NCBI GenBank assembly: GCA_016193465.1
Contig: JACPSE010000113.1
Coordinates: 1-50,791, forward strand
Direction: 5' to 3'
DNA: 50,791 nt
DNA from: Deltaproteobacteria bacterium
GTDB taxonomy: Bacteria > Desulfobacterota > Binatia > UBA9968
Position numbers and translations under genes: made by a program. How positions within the stretch are numbered: the stretch's first letter is position 1; each line of letters starts with the position of its first letter. This document shows positions 1 to 9,217 of the stretch, one piece after another. The notes under the pieces were generated by a model. That model was not told the origin of the DNA. It saw only the letters and a list, made by a program, of their open reading frames with translations, and ran no database searches.

Positions 1-1
1 A

Positions 2-151
2 AACGACGATGAGGGCGCGACGCTGTTGGGCATTGATTACGCCACCAAGCAGTGTGAAGGACTGCTTTCTTTTGGCGTGCCGGGGATCCATTTCTATTCT
101 TTGAATAAGTCTCGCTCGGTCAAGGCAATCTTTGAAAATCTGCATCTGTAA
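2..151 (+). CDS. metF: Methylenetetrahydrofolate reductase, C-terminal fragment
   Basis: Only the last 49 codons are inside the window; the gene enters from the left edge in the frame starting at base 2 and stops with TAA at 149-151. The translated tail contains [13 protein letters not shown] followed by [13 protein letters not shown], the conserved C-terminal strand-helix-strand of MetF, where the family usually reads G-I-x-x-A-T-x-Q-C and G-V-x-G-I-H-F-Y-T-L-N. MetF reduces 5,10-methylene-THF to 5-methyl-THF for methionine synthesis in the cytoplasm. Ninety bases separate it from lysS; I see no clear terminator there. The assignment is confident for the family, but nothing can be said about the missing N-terminus. 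Confidence 0.85.
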   Translation, partial: NDDEGATLLGIDYATKQCEGLLSFGVPGIHFYSLNKSRSVKAIFENLHL

Positions 152-241
152 GCGTCTCGCGGCGGATTTCATTGAATTAAAGGCCCGGGGATAGTAAGGT
201 AAGGATCAAAAGAGCGGTTCTGCATCTGTGGAAGAATCAGC

Positions 242-1723
242 ATGGATGATCTCACCGAGCAAATGGAGGTGCGCCGGCAAAAACTCTTCAAGTTAAAGGA
301 GTTTGGCCAGACCCTCTATCCCAACGATTTCAAGCCGAGCCATTCGACCTCTCAGATCGTGGCCGACTTTGGCCAGGCACCTGAAGACCAGCTTAACGTC
401 CTTGAAGCCACTTTCTCTTTGGCGGGCAGGGTCATGGGGATTCGCTCTTTCGGGAAGGCCTCATTCTTTCACCTCCAGGACCGCAAGGGTAGGCTGCAAG
501 TTTATGCGCGCCGGGATCGGTTGGGGGAGGAGGGATTTCGACTTTTTCAACTGCTGGACGTGGGCGACATTGTGGGGGTGCAGGGGCGTCTCTTTCGGAC
601 CAAAACCGGGGAGCTAACCGTCGCGGCTGAGGGAATTCGCCTTCTTTGCAAATGCCTGCGACCATTGCCGGAGAAATGGCATGGGCTGGCGGACGTGGAG
701 GCGCGCTACCGACAGCGATATGTGGACCTGATGGTCAATCGCGAGGTGAGGGAGCTATTTGAAAAACGCTCGCGCATTGTCCGTCTCGTGCGACGCTTTT
801 TTGAGGAGAGGGATTTCCTCGAGGTGGAAACCCCGATGATGCAATCTATTGCCGGTGGCGCGGCGGCAAGGCCTTTTATCACGCATCACAACACGCTGGG
901 TTTGGATCTGTATCTGAGGGTCGCCCCGGAGCTCTTTCTCAAGCGCCTCCTGGTAGGAGGCGCCGAGAGGGTGTTTGAGCTCAATCGTAATTTTCGCAAC
1001 GAAGGGGTCTCCGTGCGCCACAATCCCGAATTCACCATGCTGGAGTTTTATCAGGCCTATGCTACCTACGAAGATCTCATGGCCCTGACGGAGGAGTTAT
1101 TTGGGACGATAGCGCAGGAAATCGTGGGATCCCTCAAGGTTTCCATGGGCGGTGAGACAATCGATCTCCTGCCTCCGTGGCGGAGGCTCTCTCTTAGTGG
1201 GGCCATCGAGGAATATGGCGGGGCGCGAAGAGAGCAGATATCGACCCTTGATGGGCTGCGGGGGTACGCGAAGGAAAAGGCTTTGCAGGTTGATACGGCG
1301 CTCCCTTACGGCAATCTCCTGGTGGAGGTGTTCGAAGAGGTTGCGGAATCACGCCTCATTCAACCCACCTTTATAACGGGCTACCCACTGGAGGTATCAC
1401 CCTTGGCGAGAAAGAACGATTCCAATCCGGCTCTGGTGGATCGGTTTGAGCTCTACATCAGCGGCAAAGAGCTGGCCAATGCCTTTTCGGAATTGAACGA
1501 CCCGCTAGATCAGCGGTCTCGTTTTCAGCAGCAGGCGGAGGCTCGTAGATCGGGTGATGAACTGGCCAGTCCCACGGACGAAGATTTCTTGCGCGCTCTG
1601 GAGTACGGCATGCCTCCGGCGGCGGGAGAGGGAATAGGCATTGACCGTTTGGTGATGCTCTTTACCGACTCCGCTTCGATCCGCGACGTGATTCTTTTCC
1701 CGCTACTCCGGCCTGAGCGTTAA
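242..1723 (+). CDS. lysS: Lysyl-tRNA synthetase, class II
   Basis: Charges tRNA-Lys with lysine in the cytoplasm. The 493-residue product has the usual length. An OB-fold anticodon-binding domain spans about residues 58-145. The class II core follows, with motif 2 at about 251 (FRNEG, then RHNPEFTMLE) and motif 3 near the C-terminus (GIGIDRLVML). The ATG at 242 follows a purine-rich stretch (GGAAGAA) and gives the expected short N-terminal helix. Position between metF and the Lol genes fits a housekeeping cluster. In related lineages lysS directly precedes lolC-lolD. No missing signature residues were noticed. Confidence 0.97.
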   Translation: MDDLTEQMEVRRQKLFKLKEFGQTLYPNDFKPSHSTSQIVADFGQAPEDQLNVLEATFSLAGRVMGIRSFGKASFFHLQDRKGRLQVYARRDRLGEEGFRLFQLLDVGDIVGVQGRLFRTKTGELTVAAEGIRLLCKCLRPLPEKWHGLADVEARYRQRYVDLMVNREVRELFEKRSRIVRLVRRFFEERDFLEVETPMMQSIAGGAAARPFITHHNTLGLDLYLRVAPELFLKRLLVGGAERVFELNRNFRNEGVSVRHNPEFTMLEFYQAYATYEDLMALTEELFGTIAQEIVGSLKVSMGGETIDLLPPWRRLSLSGAIEEYGGARREQISTLDGLRGYAKEKALQVDTALPYGNLLVEVFEEVAESRLIQPTFITGYPLEVSPLARKNDSNPALVDRFELYISGKELANAFSELNDPLDQRSRFQQQAEARRSGDELASPTDEDFLRALEYGMPPAAGEGIGIDRLVMLFTDSASIRDVILFPLLRPER

Positions 1724-1843
1724 GCACGTTGTTCGTGGGCGTGCCTCGTGTTTTATCGTTTCTCGTGATCGTGTCTCGTGCTCGTGGGGGGAAGATGGGG
1801 GCGAACACGACCCTAACCAAGTACGAGCACGGAATTGGGCTTT
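1724..1843 (+). repeat. CGTG-rich short intergenic repeat with inverted arms
   Basis: The 120-bp gap between lysS and lolC is a run of degenerate TCGTG/CTCGTG units. They occur near 1730, 1740, 1748, 1762, 1768 and 1776. Near 1800-1831 units of the opposite orientation appear (GAACACGAC, ACGAGCACG). The sequence CGTGCTCGT on the left is the exact reverse complement of ACGAGCACG on the right, so the RNA could fold into a long imperfect hairpin. I see no promoter or T-run terminator. The structure resembles low-complexity palindromic repeats scattered in intergenic DNA of some environmental Gram-negative genomes. Confidence 0.55.
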
Positions 1844-3094
1844 ATGAACTACGAACTCTTCATCGGTCTCAGGTATCTGCGTGCGCGTCGACGCGAGACC
1901 TTTATTTCTTTAATCACCGTTATCTCCATCCTGGGAGTAATGATCGGCGTCATGACCCTGAATGTGGTCATGGCGGTGATGACTGGGTTTGAGGAGGTTC
2001 TTCGGGACCGGCTCCTCGGTATCAATGCCCATGTGGCCGTGGTCAAGTCAGGAGACCGCCTGACCGAGTATGAAAAAGTCGTTGGTCACATCATGCAGGA
2101 AAAAGGGGTCGTGGCTGCTGCCCCGTCGGTCTATGGACAGGTAATGGTTACCTCGGGCGGGCGTGTCTCCGGGGTTGTGGTGCGCGGTATTGATCCCGAG
2201 CGGGCTAACCGGGTGGTTGACATTGAGCGCTATATAAAGGAAGGGAGCCTCCAGGGGCTAAAGAGGCGTCATGTGCTCCAGGTCGAAGGGCGATCCGTGC
2301 CGCTGCCCGGGGTGGTCCTTGGGACAAGGCTGGCCGGTCAGCTTAGAGTGATGGTCGGAGATCCCATTCAGGTAGTCTCTCCCTTGGGAACGCCCACGGT
2401 GCTCGGGGTGGTTCCAAAGGTTAGGCGTTTTGTCGTTGCGGGACTGTTCGATTCTGGGATGCACGAGTACGACGCCACGCTGGTGTACATGAGCCTCGCC
2501 GACGCCCAGCAATTTTTTGAAATTGGTGATTCGGTGAGCAGCGTTGAGATCCGGGTTCAGGACGTTTATCAGGCCCAAGACGTCGCCAGGAGGATTCAGC
2601 AAAGATTGGGTCTCCCTTATTGGGTTGAGGATTGGTCTCGGCTCTGGCCCAATCTCTTCTCCGCCCTGAGACTGGAGAAGACGGTTTATTTTTTGGTGTT
2701 GCTGCTCATGGTCCTGATTGGGGCCTTTAATATCATATCGACATTGATTATGGTGGTGATGGAGAAGAGAAAGGATATCGCCATCCTCCAGTCGATGGGC
2801 GCTACTCGCCGCAGCATTCGGAGAATTTTCCTGATCAAGGGGTGCGTGATTGGGACCGTGGGAACTCTCCTCGGCGTTTTGTTTGGCTACGGAATCTGCC
2901 TGCTGATTGAGCGGTACCAGTTTATTGAGTTGCCTAAAGATGTCTTCCTTATTTCTACGGTCCCGGTGCGCATCTATCTCGGCAATTTCGTGTTGGTTGC
3001 CGTGGCTTCCTTCTTGATATGCCTTCTCGCTAGCATTTATCCGGCACGGCACGCCGCCAAATTGGACCCGGTGGAGATCATCCGCTATGAGTAA
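1844..3094 (+). CDS. lolC: Lipoprotein-releasing ABC transporter, permease LolC/LolE
   Basis: Inner-membrane permease of the Lol system, which extracts outer-membrane lipoproteins from the inner membrane and passes them to LolA. The 416-residue product begins MNYELFIGLRYLRARR, the hallmark LolC/E start. I therefore take the ATG at 1844 rather than an in-frame TTG nine bases upstream. Membrane segments are visible at about residues 20-47, 275-300, 320-345 and 380-402, with a large periplasmic domain between the first two. This is the MacB/FtsX-type layout. The gene overlaps lolD by 8 bp. With only one permease gene here, the protein may act as a homodimer (sometimes called LolF) instead of a LolC-LolE pair. 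That is inference, since a second permease could lie elsewhere. Confidence 0.93.
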   Translation: MNYELFIGLRYLRARRRETFISLITVISILGVMIGVMTLNVVMAVMTGFEEVLRDRLLGINAHVAVVKSGDRLTEYEKVVGHIMQEKGVVAAAPSVYGQVMVTSGGRVSGVVVRGIDPERANRVVDIERYIKEGSLQGLKRRHVLQVEGRSVPLPGVVLGTRLAGQLRVMVGDPIQVVSPLGTPTVLGVVPKVRRFVVAGLFDSGMHEYDATLVYMSLADAQQFFEIGDSVSSVEIRVQDVYQAQDVARRIQQRLGLPYWVEDWSRLWPNLFSALRLEKTVYFLVLLLMVLIGAFNIISTLIMVVMEKRKDIAILQSMGATRRSIRRIFLIKGCVIGTVGTLLGVLFGYGICLLIERYQFIELPKDVFLISTVPVRIYLGNFVLVAVASFLICLLASIYPARHAAKLDPVEIIRYE

Positions 3095-3764
3095 GCTGCT
3101 TCAGGTTCAGGCGCTGCGCAAGTCTTTTAGCGAAGCAGGAGAAGAAATCCGTGTCCTTCGAGGACTGGACTTCGAGTTAGAAGAGGGGCAAAGGATGGCC
3201 ATCGTGGGCGAGTCCGGCGTAGGAAAAAGCACCTTGCTCCATATTCTGGGGACCTTGGATCGTCCCAGCAGCGGCCAGGTGATCTATCGGGGCAGAGACC
3301 TTTCGACGATGGACGAAGAGACTCTGTCCGGCATTCGCAATCGCGAGATAGGTTTTATCTTTCAATTTCATTATCTGCTGCCAGATTTCACTGCCCTGGA
3401 GAACGTGATGCTGCCCGCCTTAATCCGGGGGTGGAAGCGGGAGAGGGCGCGGCAAAGCGCCGGCAGGATTCTGGAGATGGTCGGACTGAAAGAGCGCATG
3501 TCTCACCGGCCAGGGAAGCTGTCCGGCGGGGAGCAACAGCGGGTGGCCGTTGCCCGATCGATCGTCTTGGAACCCCAAGTGATTCTTGCCGATGAACCCA
3601 CGGGAGACTTGGATCCTGCTACTGGAGAGGAGATCCAAAATCTCTTGTTCCGCCTCAATGAGGAGAGGCGGGTAGCCTTCGTGGTAGCTACCCACAATAG
3701 GGGCTTTGCCGCCAGGGTAGGTTGCCGGATGGAGCTGAAAGATGGTCAGCTTTTCCCGATTTGA
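3087..3764 (+). CDS. lolD: Lipoprotein-releasing ABC transporter, ATPase LolD
   Basis: Cytoplasmic ATPase that powers lipoprotein release by the permease encoded just upstream. The 225-residue protein shows Walker [10 protein letters not shown] at 41-49, Q-loop near 93, signature LSGGEQ at 145-150, Walker [11 protein letters not shown] at 165-174 and the switch histidine in ATHN at 201-204. The closely related MacB-type ATPases share these motifs. The 8-bp overlap with a LolC/E permease and the neighbouring bamA gene decide for LolD. Translation is probably coupled to lolC. Confidence 0.95.
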   Translation: MSKLLQVQALRKSFSEAGEEIRVLRGLDFELEEGQRMAIVGESGVGKSTLLHILGTLDRPSSGQVIYRGRDLSTMDEETLSGIRNREIGFIFQFHYLLPDFTALENVMLPALIRGWKRERARQSAGRILEMVGLKERMSHRPGKLSGGEQQRVAVARSIVLEPQVILADEPTGDLDPATGEEIQNLLFRLNEERRVAFVVATHNRGFAARVGCRMELKDGQLFPI

Positions 3765-3781
3765 GTTAAAATCAATTTAAC

Positions 3782-3810
3782 TTTACAAAAGTTGGTGAAT
3801 TTGTTACAAA
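3782..3810 (+). promoter_or_regulatory. Possible sigma70-type promoter before bamA
   Basis: TTTACA at 3782-3787 and TACAAA at 3805-3810 are separated by 17 bp. The first matches the -35 consensus TTGACA at five of six positions; the second matches TATAAT at four of six. The region is AT-rich compared with flanking genes and lies in the only real gap between lolD and bamA. A small inverted repeat, GTTAAA/TTTAAC, sits just upstream at about 3766-3782. This is a pattern match only. Confidence 0.35.
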
Positions 3811-3854
3811 AAAGTAGTTCTAGACAGGATGTTGGGAGTGGTGAGAAGCAGCCA

Positions 3855-6227
3855 ATGAAAGAAATCAGCCGGGCTTGGACCAAAGCTACGCTTCTTTTTA
3901 TCCTCTATTGTTCCGTTCTGAGCCTAAGCGCCCCTTCGTTGGCTCAGGAAAAGGTGAAATTAAGGGAGGTCAGGATCCAAGGAAATCTAAGGGTTGAGGA
4001 GGATGGGATTCGGCTTCACGTTAAGACACGTCCAGGGGATTTTTTTGATCCGGCCGCTGTGGATCAGGACGTGAAGTCTATCTACCGGATGGGCTTTTTC
4101 GATGAGGTGAAAGCCGAGATCTCTGAGGAGGCCATTCTCACCTACTTCGTGAAGGAGAAAGCTTATATCCGGGAGGTGAAAATCCTGGGCAATTCGCAAC
4201 TCAGCAAGGAAAAGATCGAAGCTGCCCTCGGAGTCAATCCCAGAGCCATTTTAGACCGGGACAAGGTTGCGGAAGGCGTTGAAAGGGTGAGGAAGCTTTA
4301 CGGCGAGCAGGGCTACCTGAACGCCAGTGTCGATTTTTCCGTTTCTCTCATCGAAAATAACCAGGCCGTCGTTCAACTGCTGATCGAAGAAGGCAACCGA
4401 CTTTTGATTCAGAAGATCTCCTTCGAAGGGAACCGTGCCTTTACCGAGAGCACATTAAAGGGCCTCATGGCAACCAAGGAGAAATGGTTTCTCTCGTTCC
4501 TGACCAACAGGGGGGTATTGGATCGTGATGTCCTGACCAATGACCTCGCGATTCTTTCGGCTCATTACTACGACCACGGTTACATCAATCACAAGATAGA
4601 TGAGCCCATCGTCTTGAGGCAGAGAGAAGGTATTGAGGTGGTGATCCGGGTTGAGGAGGCGGAGCAATATCGGGTGGGCAAAGTGGAGATCGGCGGGGAG
4701 CTGATTGCGGACGCCGAAACGCTGCTTAAAAAGGTCGAGCTGGCTACGGGCCAGATCTTTAGAGGCAGCCGTCTGCGCGGCGATATCGCAACGCTTTCCG
4801 AATTTTATTCTGACAAGGGATTTGCTTTTGCCCAGGTGGAGCCTGTGACTAAGGTGAATGGCGAGGAAAAGAATGTGGATATCGCCTTGCTTGTCACTCG
4901 TGGCCCCCCGGTTTATTTCAATCGCGTCATGATCGCCGGGAATACCAAGACCAGAGATAAAGTCATTCGCCGGGAGATTCAGGTGGCGGAGCAGGAGCTC
5001 TTTTCCGGCGACAGAGTCAAAAAAAGTCGGGATGCCCTTCAGCGCACGGGTTATTTTGAAGATGTCCAGCTAAGCAGCAAGAAAACCGACCAGGCAGACG
5101 CCGTAGATCTTTTGGTGGATATCAAGGAAGGGCCGACTGGGACCTTCAGCATCGGCGCCGGATATAGCAGCGGCGACAATTTTGTTTTTAACACCTCGGT
5201 GTCGGAAAAAAATCTCTTCGGCCGCGGCCAAGCCATCAACGCGAGTTTTGATGTAGGGACAGTCCGGCAGGATTTTGTGCTAAGCTTTACAGAGCCCTAT
5301 CTCTATGACACCCCTTTGACGCTCGGTGTTGATGCCTTCAATACCCGCCGTGACTTCACCGAGTTTACTTCGCGGAAAACGGGTTACGCCGTGCGTACCA
5401 GCTATCCCCTGAAGCGTCTGGACCTTCCGTACCTCAAGCGGCCTTCCGACGATAGGGGCTATGGGAGACCTGGCGGGGATTACCCCGGCTTCATAGAATA
5501 TACCCGTGGCGGCATGTCTTACGAGTTGACACGCGAGAAGATCGGCAGCATTCAGTCCGAGGCCACAGCCACCATTAGGGATGAAAAAGGGACCTCATGG
5601 ACCAGCAGTCTCACACCAAACTTGTCTTACGACAGCAGGGACCATTACTTTAGTCCCACTCAAGGAACCACCGCCAACTTGGCTGTTGAGTTTGCCGGTT
5701 TGGGAGGAGACAACCGTTTTCTGAAGACGGATGCCAAAGGCCGGTGGTACTATCCGGTGCTCAAGGATCCGAACTGGGGTGGGACTTACACCGTGGCCCT
5801 GGGCGGAGCGCTGGGCTACGGTGTCGGATTGAAGGAGCGTCCCAATGGGAAAAAAGATCTGCCTCTTTTTGAGCGCTATTTCCCCGGCGGCATGAATACG
5901 GTCCGCGGTTTTAAAGAGCGGAGCCTTGGGCCTAGGGAGGGGGGCGATTCCGTTGGGGGGGACAAGCAGGCCGTTCTCAATGCCGAGTTGCTCTTTCCAA
6001 TTATGGAGCAATACGGTCTGCGTGGCGTAGCCTTCTTTGATATGGGGCAGGCGTTCAGAAGAGGGGACAGCATTTTTGATTTTGGGGACTTCAGGAGATC
6101 GATCGGGGTGGGCGGCCGTTGGCTCTCTCCTTTCGGTCCTCTCCGCGTTGAGCTCGGCTTTCCCCTCAATAAGAAATCGGGTGACGACACTTCGGTGATA
6201 GGCTTCTCTCTAGGCGGTCAGCCTTAG
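3855..6227 (+). CDS. bamA: Outer-membrane protein assembly factor BamA
   Basis: Central beta-barrel of the BAM complex, which folds and inserts outer-membrane proteins. From the ATG at 3855 the product is 790 residues, with a signal peptide (TLLFILYCSVLSLSAPSLA, cleavage before QEK) that supports this start over an in-frame TTG 63 bases upstream. POTRA repeats fill about residues 30-400. The C-terminal half is the Omp85 barrel, with the conserved loop-6 motif NTVRGF followed by ERSLGPR. Length is typical. Odd point: the last barrel strand ends FSLGGQP, so the usual terminal aromatic residue is replaced by proline. The gene is followed by skp and lpxD, the standard order. Confidence 0.95.
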   Translation: MKEISRAWTKATLLFILYCSVLSLSAPSLAQEKVKLREVRIQGNLRVEEDGIRLHVKTRPGDFFDPAAVDQDVKSIYRMGFFDEVKAEISEEAILTYFVKEKAYIREVKILGNSQLSKEKIEAALGVNPRAILDRDKVAEGVERVRKLYGEQGYLNASVDFSVSLIENNQAVVQLLIEEGNRLLIQKISFEGNRAFTESTLKGLMATKEKWFLSFLTNRGVLDRDVLTNDLAILSAHYYDHGYINHKIDEPIVLRQREGIEVVIRVEEAEQYRVGKVEIGGELIADAETLLKKVELATGQIFRGSRLRGDIATLSEFYSDKGFAFAQVEPVTKVNGEEKNVDIALLVTRGPPVYFNRVMIAGNTKTRDKVIRREIQVAEQELFSGDRVKKSRDALQRTGYFEDVQLSSKKTDQADAVDLLVDIKEGPTGTFSIGAGYSSGDNFVFNTSVSEKNLFGRGQAINASFDVGTVRQDFVLSFTEPYLYDTPLTLGVDAFNTRRDFTEFTSRKTGYAVRTSYPLKRLDLPYLKRPSDDRGYGRPGGDYPGFIEYTRGGMSYELTREKIGSIQSEATATIRDEKGTSWTSSLTPNLSYDSRDHYFSPTQGTTANLAVEFAGLGGDNRFLKTDAKGRWYYPVLKDPNWGGTYTVALGGALGYGVGLKERPNGKKDLPLFERYFPGGMNTVRGFKERSLGPREGGDSVGGDKQAVLNAELLFPIMEQYGLRGVAFFDMGQAFRRGDSIFDFGDFRRSIGVGGRWLSPFGPLRVELGFPLNKKSGDDTSVIGFSLGGQP

Positions 6228-6264
6228 CATTTGCCTTTCGAAATTTCTTTAATTCGGAGGTCCC

Positions 6265-6798
6265 GTGAAAAAAACATTTGCTATTTTCTTATTGGCGCTC
6301 TTTGCTTTGCCGGTCTGGGCTCAGGAGACGCTGAAGATCGGGGTCGTAGACATCCAGCGCGTGATTAGCGAATCCGAGGCCGGAAAGGCAGCTAAAGAGA
6401 AGTTTCAGAGTCAGGTAAAGAAGGTCGAAGCAAATCTCCTGAAGGAAAAGCAGGAGGTCGAGAAGCTGAAGGGCGATTTGGACAGGAAGAGTGCTCTCCT
6501 CAAGGAGGAGGACAGGAGAAATCTGGAAAAGGAGATTCAAAGAAGGGAGCGCGGGTATTTGCTTAGCGCGCGGGATTCCCAAGAGGAGCTGCGCCAGAGG
6601 GAAGGGGAGATGACTGCGGAGGTCTTCAAGGATATCGTGAAGATCGTTGGCGATGTGGGTAAGGGCGAGAAATTCTCGCTCATCGTCGAGCGTTCCCAGA
6701 TCCCCTATAGTGATGATGCCATTGATATCACCAAGAAGGTTGTTGACCTCTACAATAGTCGCACTCCTGCACCTGGAAAGGTGACCAAGGGCAAGTGA
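6265..6798 (+). CDS. skp: Periplasmic chaperone Skp/OmpH
   Basis: Holds unfolded outer-membrane proteins in the periplasm on their way to BamA. The 177-residue product has a signal peptide (KKTFAIFLLALFALPVWA) and then IGVVDIQRVISES, the family's first strand. A long charged coiled coil follows at about 50-115, rich in K, E and R, and then the C-terminal strand motif with SLIVERSQIPYSD. The GTG start at 6265 is preceded by a strong CGGAGG five bases away. The stop overlaps the GTG start of lpxD by 4 bp (GTGA). Confidence 0.93.
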   Translation: MKKTFAIFLLALFALPVWAQETLKIGVVDIQRVISESEAGKAAKEKFQSQVKKVEANLLKEKQEVEKLKGDLDRKSALLKEEDRRNLEKEIQRRERGYLLSARDSQEELRQREGEMTAEVFKDIVKIVGDVGKGEKFSLIVERSQIPYSDDAIDITKKVVDLYNSRTPAPGKVTKGK

Positions 6799-7877
6799 CC
6801 AAGGTGCAGAAAACCCTTTCCGAACTGGCCGGTCTCGTTGGCGGTAAGGTGGTTGGGGATGGGGGAATTGAAATCGCCAGAGTCACGTCAATCGAGGAGG
6901 CGGGCCCTGGAGACATTACGTTTCTGGCGCATCCACGCTATCGTTCGTACCTTGCGAACTGTAAGGCCAGCGCGATCATAGTTGGGACTGGCGTGGCCAT
7001 TCCCTCGGTCGCGGGCACGGGGAGAGGCTACCTTCAGGTCTCGCACGCTTATCTCGCCTTCGCCAAAGTCCTGCAAATCTTCAATCCCCCTCCAGCGTAT
7101 AGCGGTGGAGTTAGCCCGCACGCCAGTATTGATCCCACGGCGATGGTGGAAGAGGGGGTAGTGGTTTTCCCTTTTGTCTATGTGGGCAAGGGAGTGAGGG
7201 TAAAGCGGAAAACGGTGCTTTTCCCGGGCGTGTTTCTGGGAGACGGCGTCGAGGTGGGTGAAGATTGCGTGCTGCATCCGCAGGTCACGGTGCGGGAAGG
7301 CTGTCGCCTCGGCAACCGGGTCATTCTCCACGCCGGGGTGGTGATTGGCGCCGACGGATTCGGTTACGCGGGAGAGGGCAGAGAGCGGATCAAAATCCCG
7401 CAGGTAGGGATCGTGGAGATTGAAGATGAGGTGGAGATCGGGGCAAACACCACCGTGGATCGTGCGACGCTGGGGCGGACCATTATCCGGAGGGGGACCA
7501 AGATAGATAACCTGGTGCAAATCGCGCACAACGTGGTTGTGGGAGAAAATGCGATCATTGCAGCCCAGGCCGGCATCGCCGGCAGCACGCGAATCGGCAA
7601 TGAGGTTGTCCTTGCCGGCCAGGTGGGTGTGGTCAATCATATCGAGATCGGCGACCGGGCTAGAATTGGTCCCCAATCCGGGATTCCGCGCTCGGTTCCT
7701 CCCGGGGCTGTCCTCTCCGGGGGCGTAGCGGCGGCGCCGCACCAGGAGTGGTTAAAGGTCATGACGCTGCTGCCCCGGCTGCCGAAATTATGGAATGCGG
7801 TGCGGCAGCTTGAACGAAAGATCCCTCACGTGGGGCCGAGAAGCCGAAAAGGAGTCAAGAAACATGCTCGACGTTAG
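6795..7877 (+). CDS. lpxD: UDP-3-O-acylglucosamine N-acyltransferase LpxD
   Basis: Third step of lipid A synthesis: transfers a hydroxyacyl chain from ACP to the 2-amino group of UDP-3-O-acyl-glucosamine. The 360-residue product has the N-terminal uridine-binding domain (about 1-105). A left-handed beta-helix of hexapeptide repeats follows at about 110-310, including IGADGFGYA and the catalytic region QIAHNVVVG. The C-terminal helix ends the chain. The GTG start overlaps the skp stop by 4 bp, and the end overlaps fabZ by 14 bp, so translation is probably coupled throughout. Confidence 0.96.
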   Translation: MTKVQKTLSELAGLVGGKVVGDGGIEIARVTSIEEAGPGDITFLAHPRYRSYLANCKASAIIVGTGVAIPSVAGTGRGYLQVSHAYLAFAKVLQIFNPPPAYSGGVSPHASIDPTAMVEEGVVVFPFVYVGKGVRVKRKTVLFPGVFLGDGVEVGEDCVLHPQVTVREGCRLGNRVILHAGVVIGADGFGYAGEGRERIKIPQVGIVEIEDEVEIGANTTVDRATLGRTIIRRGTKIDNLVQIAHNVVVGENAIIAAQAGIAGSTRIGNEVVLAGQVGVVNHIEIGDRARIGPQSGIPRSVPPGAVLSGGVAAAPHQEWLKVMTLLPRLPKLWNAVRQLERKIPHVGPRSRKGVKKHARR

Positions 7878-8301
7878 AGAGATCTTTAAGCGGATTCCTC
7901 ACCGTTATCCTTTCCTCCTAGTGGACCGAATCCTGGAAGTCGAAGGGGAGCAAAGGATCGTGGGGATTAAGAACGTTACTTTCAATGAAGGTTTTTTCCA
8001 AGGCCACTTCCCCCATCGTCCCGTCATGCCAGGAGTGCTTATTTGCGAGGCCATGGCCCAGGTCGGAGCCATCTTTGCCTACATAGCCAGGGGCGGCGGT
8101 AACCATGACAAGGTCTTTGTGCTGACTGGACTGGACCGGGTAAAATTCAAGCGGCCCGTCGAACCTGGAGATCAGCTTCGCCTGGAATTGACATCTCTGA
8201 AGCGGCGCGGCTCTTTTTGGAAAATGTGGGGGGTCGCTATGGTAGACGGAAAAATCGTCGCCCAGGCAGAGATATCGGCTATGGAGGTTGCCATGGACTA
8301 A
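7864..8301 (+). CDS. fabZ: 3-hydroxyacyl-ACP dehydratase FabZ
   Basis: Dehydrates beta-hydroxyacyl-ACP in fatty acid elongation and so competes with LpxA/LpxD for the same hydroxyacyl-ACP pool. The 145-residue hotdog-fold protein begins [17 protein letters not shown], which fits the ATG at 7864 with AAAAGGAG upstream. The active-site helix [13 protein letters not shown] with its histidine and the downstream glutamate in CEAMAQ are present. It lies between lpxD and lpxA as in most diderms. Confidence 0.97.
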   Translation: MLDVREIFKRIPHRYPFLLVDRILEVEGEQRIVGIKNVTFNEGFFQGHFPHRPVMPGVLICEAMAQVGAIFAYIARGGGNHDKVFVLTGLDRVKFKRPVEPGDQLRLELTSLKRRGSFWKMWGVAMVDGKIVAQAEISAMEVAMD

Positions 8302-8425
8302 CAGCAAGGCAAAATGCAAAGTGCAAATTTTAAAATGCAAAGGGTCTGATAATGCTGGCTTGTGATCACCGAGTCTCATCTTTGCGGATTTTGACTTTTG
8401 CATTTTGCAATTTTCATTTTGCAAT
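8302..8425 (+). repeat. TTTGCA/TGCAAA palindromic intergenic repeat
   Basis: The gap between fabZ and lpxA is made of TGCAAA-type units on the left (8306-8342: GCAAAATGCAAAGTGCAAA and more). It has the complementary TTTGCATTTTGCA units on the right (about 8380-8425). The arms are imperfect reverse complements around a 37-bp centre. The same units recur at 19091-19160. The AT content is far higher than in the flanking genes. Function unknown; the RNA would form a long hairpin between two co-transcribed genes. Confidence 0.6.
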
Positions 8426-8440
8426 ACGCCGAAGGCGAAA

Positions 8441-9217
8441 ATGGCTGGCATTCATGAAACAGCGTTGATCGATCCGCGTGCGGAGTTGGCTCCCGATGTA
8501 GAGGTTGGCGCGTATTCTATTATCGGTCCAAAGGTCAAAGTCGGTAAGGGGACCCGGATCAAGTCCCATGTCGTAGTGGAAGGGAATACGGCTATGGGTG
8601 AGGGAAATGTGGTCTTTCAGTTCGCTTCTGTCGGCTCCATTCCTCAGGATCTTAAGTACAGAGGGGAGGAGAGTCAGCTCATCATTGGTAACCGCAACAC
8701 GATCAGAGAATTTGTCTCCATCAACCCCGGAACCACGGGCGGGGGAATGGTGACCCGGGTCGGCGATCATAATCTCTTGATGATGTATTGTCATATAGCG
8801 CATGACTGCGTTCTCGGCAACCGTAACATCATTGCCAACGGAGCGACTCTGGGCGGCCATGTAGTGATTGAGGACTATGTTATCGTTGGCGGCCTGGTCG
8901 GTATCCATCAGTTCGTTAGGGTTGGAGCGAGCGCGATTCTGGGAGCAGGATCGATGGTCTCGAAGGATATTCCGCCCTACTGTAATGCGACGGGGGATAG
9001 GGCCAGCCTCAGGGGGCTGAACGTGGAGGGGCTCAGGCGCAGAGGATTCAGCAGGGAGCAGATGGAAACATTAAGGAAGGCTTATCGCATCATTTTTCAA
9101 TCTGGCTTAAGGACCCAAGAGGCCTTGAAGGAAGCAAGGCGGAATTTCCCCGAATCCGCCGAGGTGGAGCAGATGGCGACTTTTATTGAGCGGTCCCAGA
9201 GAGGGATTTGCCGGTGA
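8441..9217 (+). CDS. lpxA: UDP-N-acetylglucosamine O-acyltransferase LpxA
   Basis: First step of lipid A synthesis, moving a hydroxyacyl chain from ACP onto UDP-GlcNAc (or UDP-GlcNAc3N in some lineages). The 258-residue protein starts MAGIHETALIDP, which matches the family. Earlier in-frame codons from 8405 come from the AT-rich repeat and are rejected. A GAAGG five bases before the ATG supports this start. Hexapeptide repeats run from about 10 to 185 with the catalytic-histidine region MMYCHIAHDC. A C-terminal helical domain follows (NVEGLRRRGF). Confidence 0.96.
   Translation: MAGIHETALIDPRAELAPDVEVGAYSIIGPKVKVGKGTRIKSHVVVEGNTAMGEGNVVFQFASVGSIPQDLKYRGEESQLIIGNRNTIREFVSINPGTTGGGMVTRVGDHNLLMMYCHIAHDCVLGNRNIIANGATLGGHVVIEDYVIVGGLVGIHQFVRVGASAILGAGSMVSKDIPPYCNATGDRASLRGLNVEGLRRRGFSREQMETLRKAYRIIFQSGLRTQEALKEARRNFPESAEVEQMATFIERSQRGICR

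Noticed and set aside
3792-3854. N-terminal extension of BamA from a TTG
   Set aside because: The signal peptide begins properly at ATG 3855, and the extension overlaps a promoter-like sequence.
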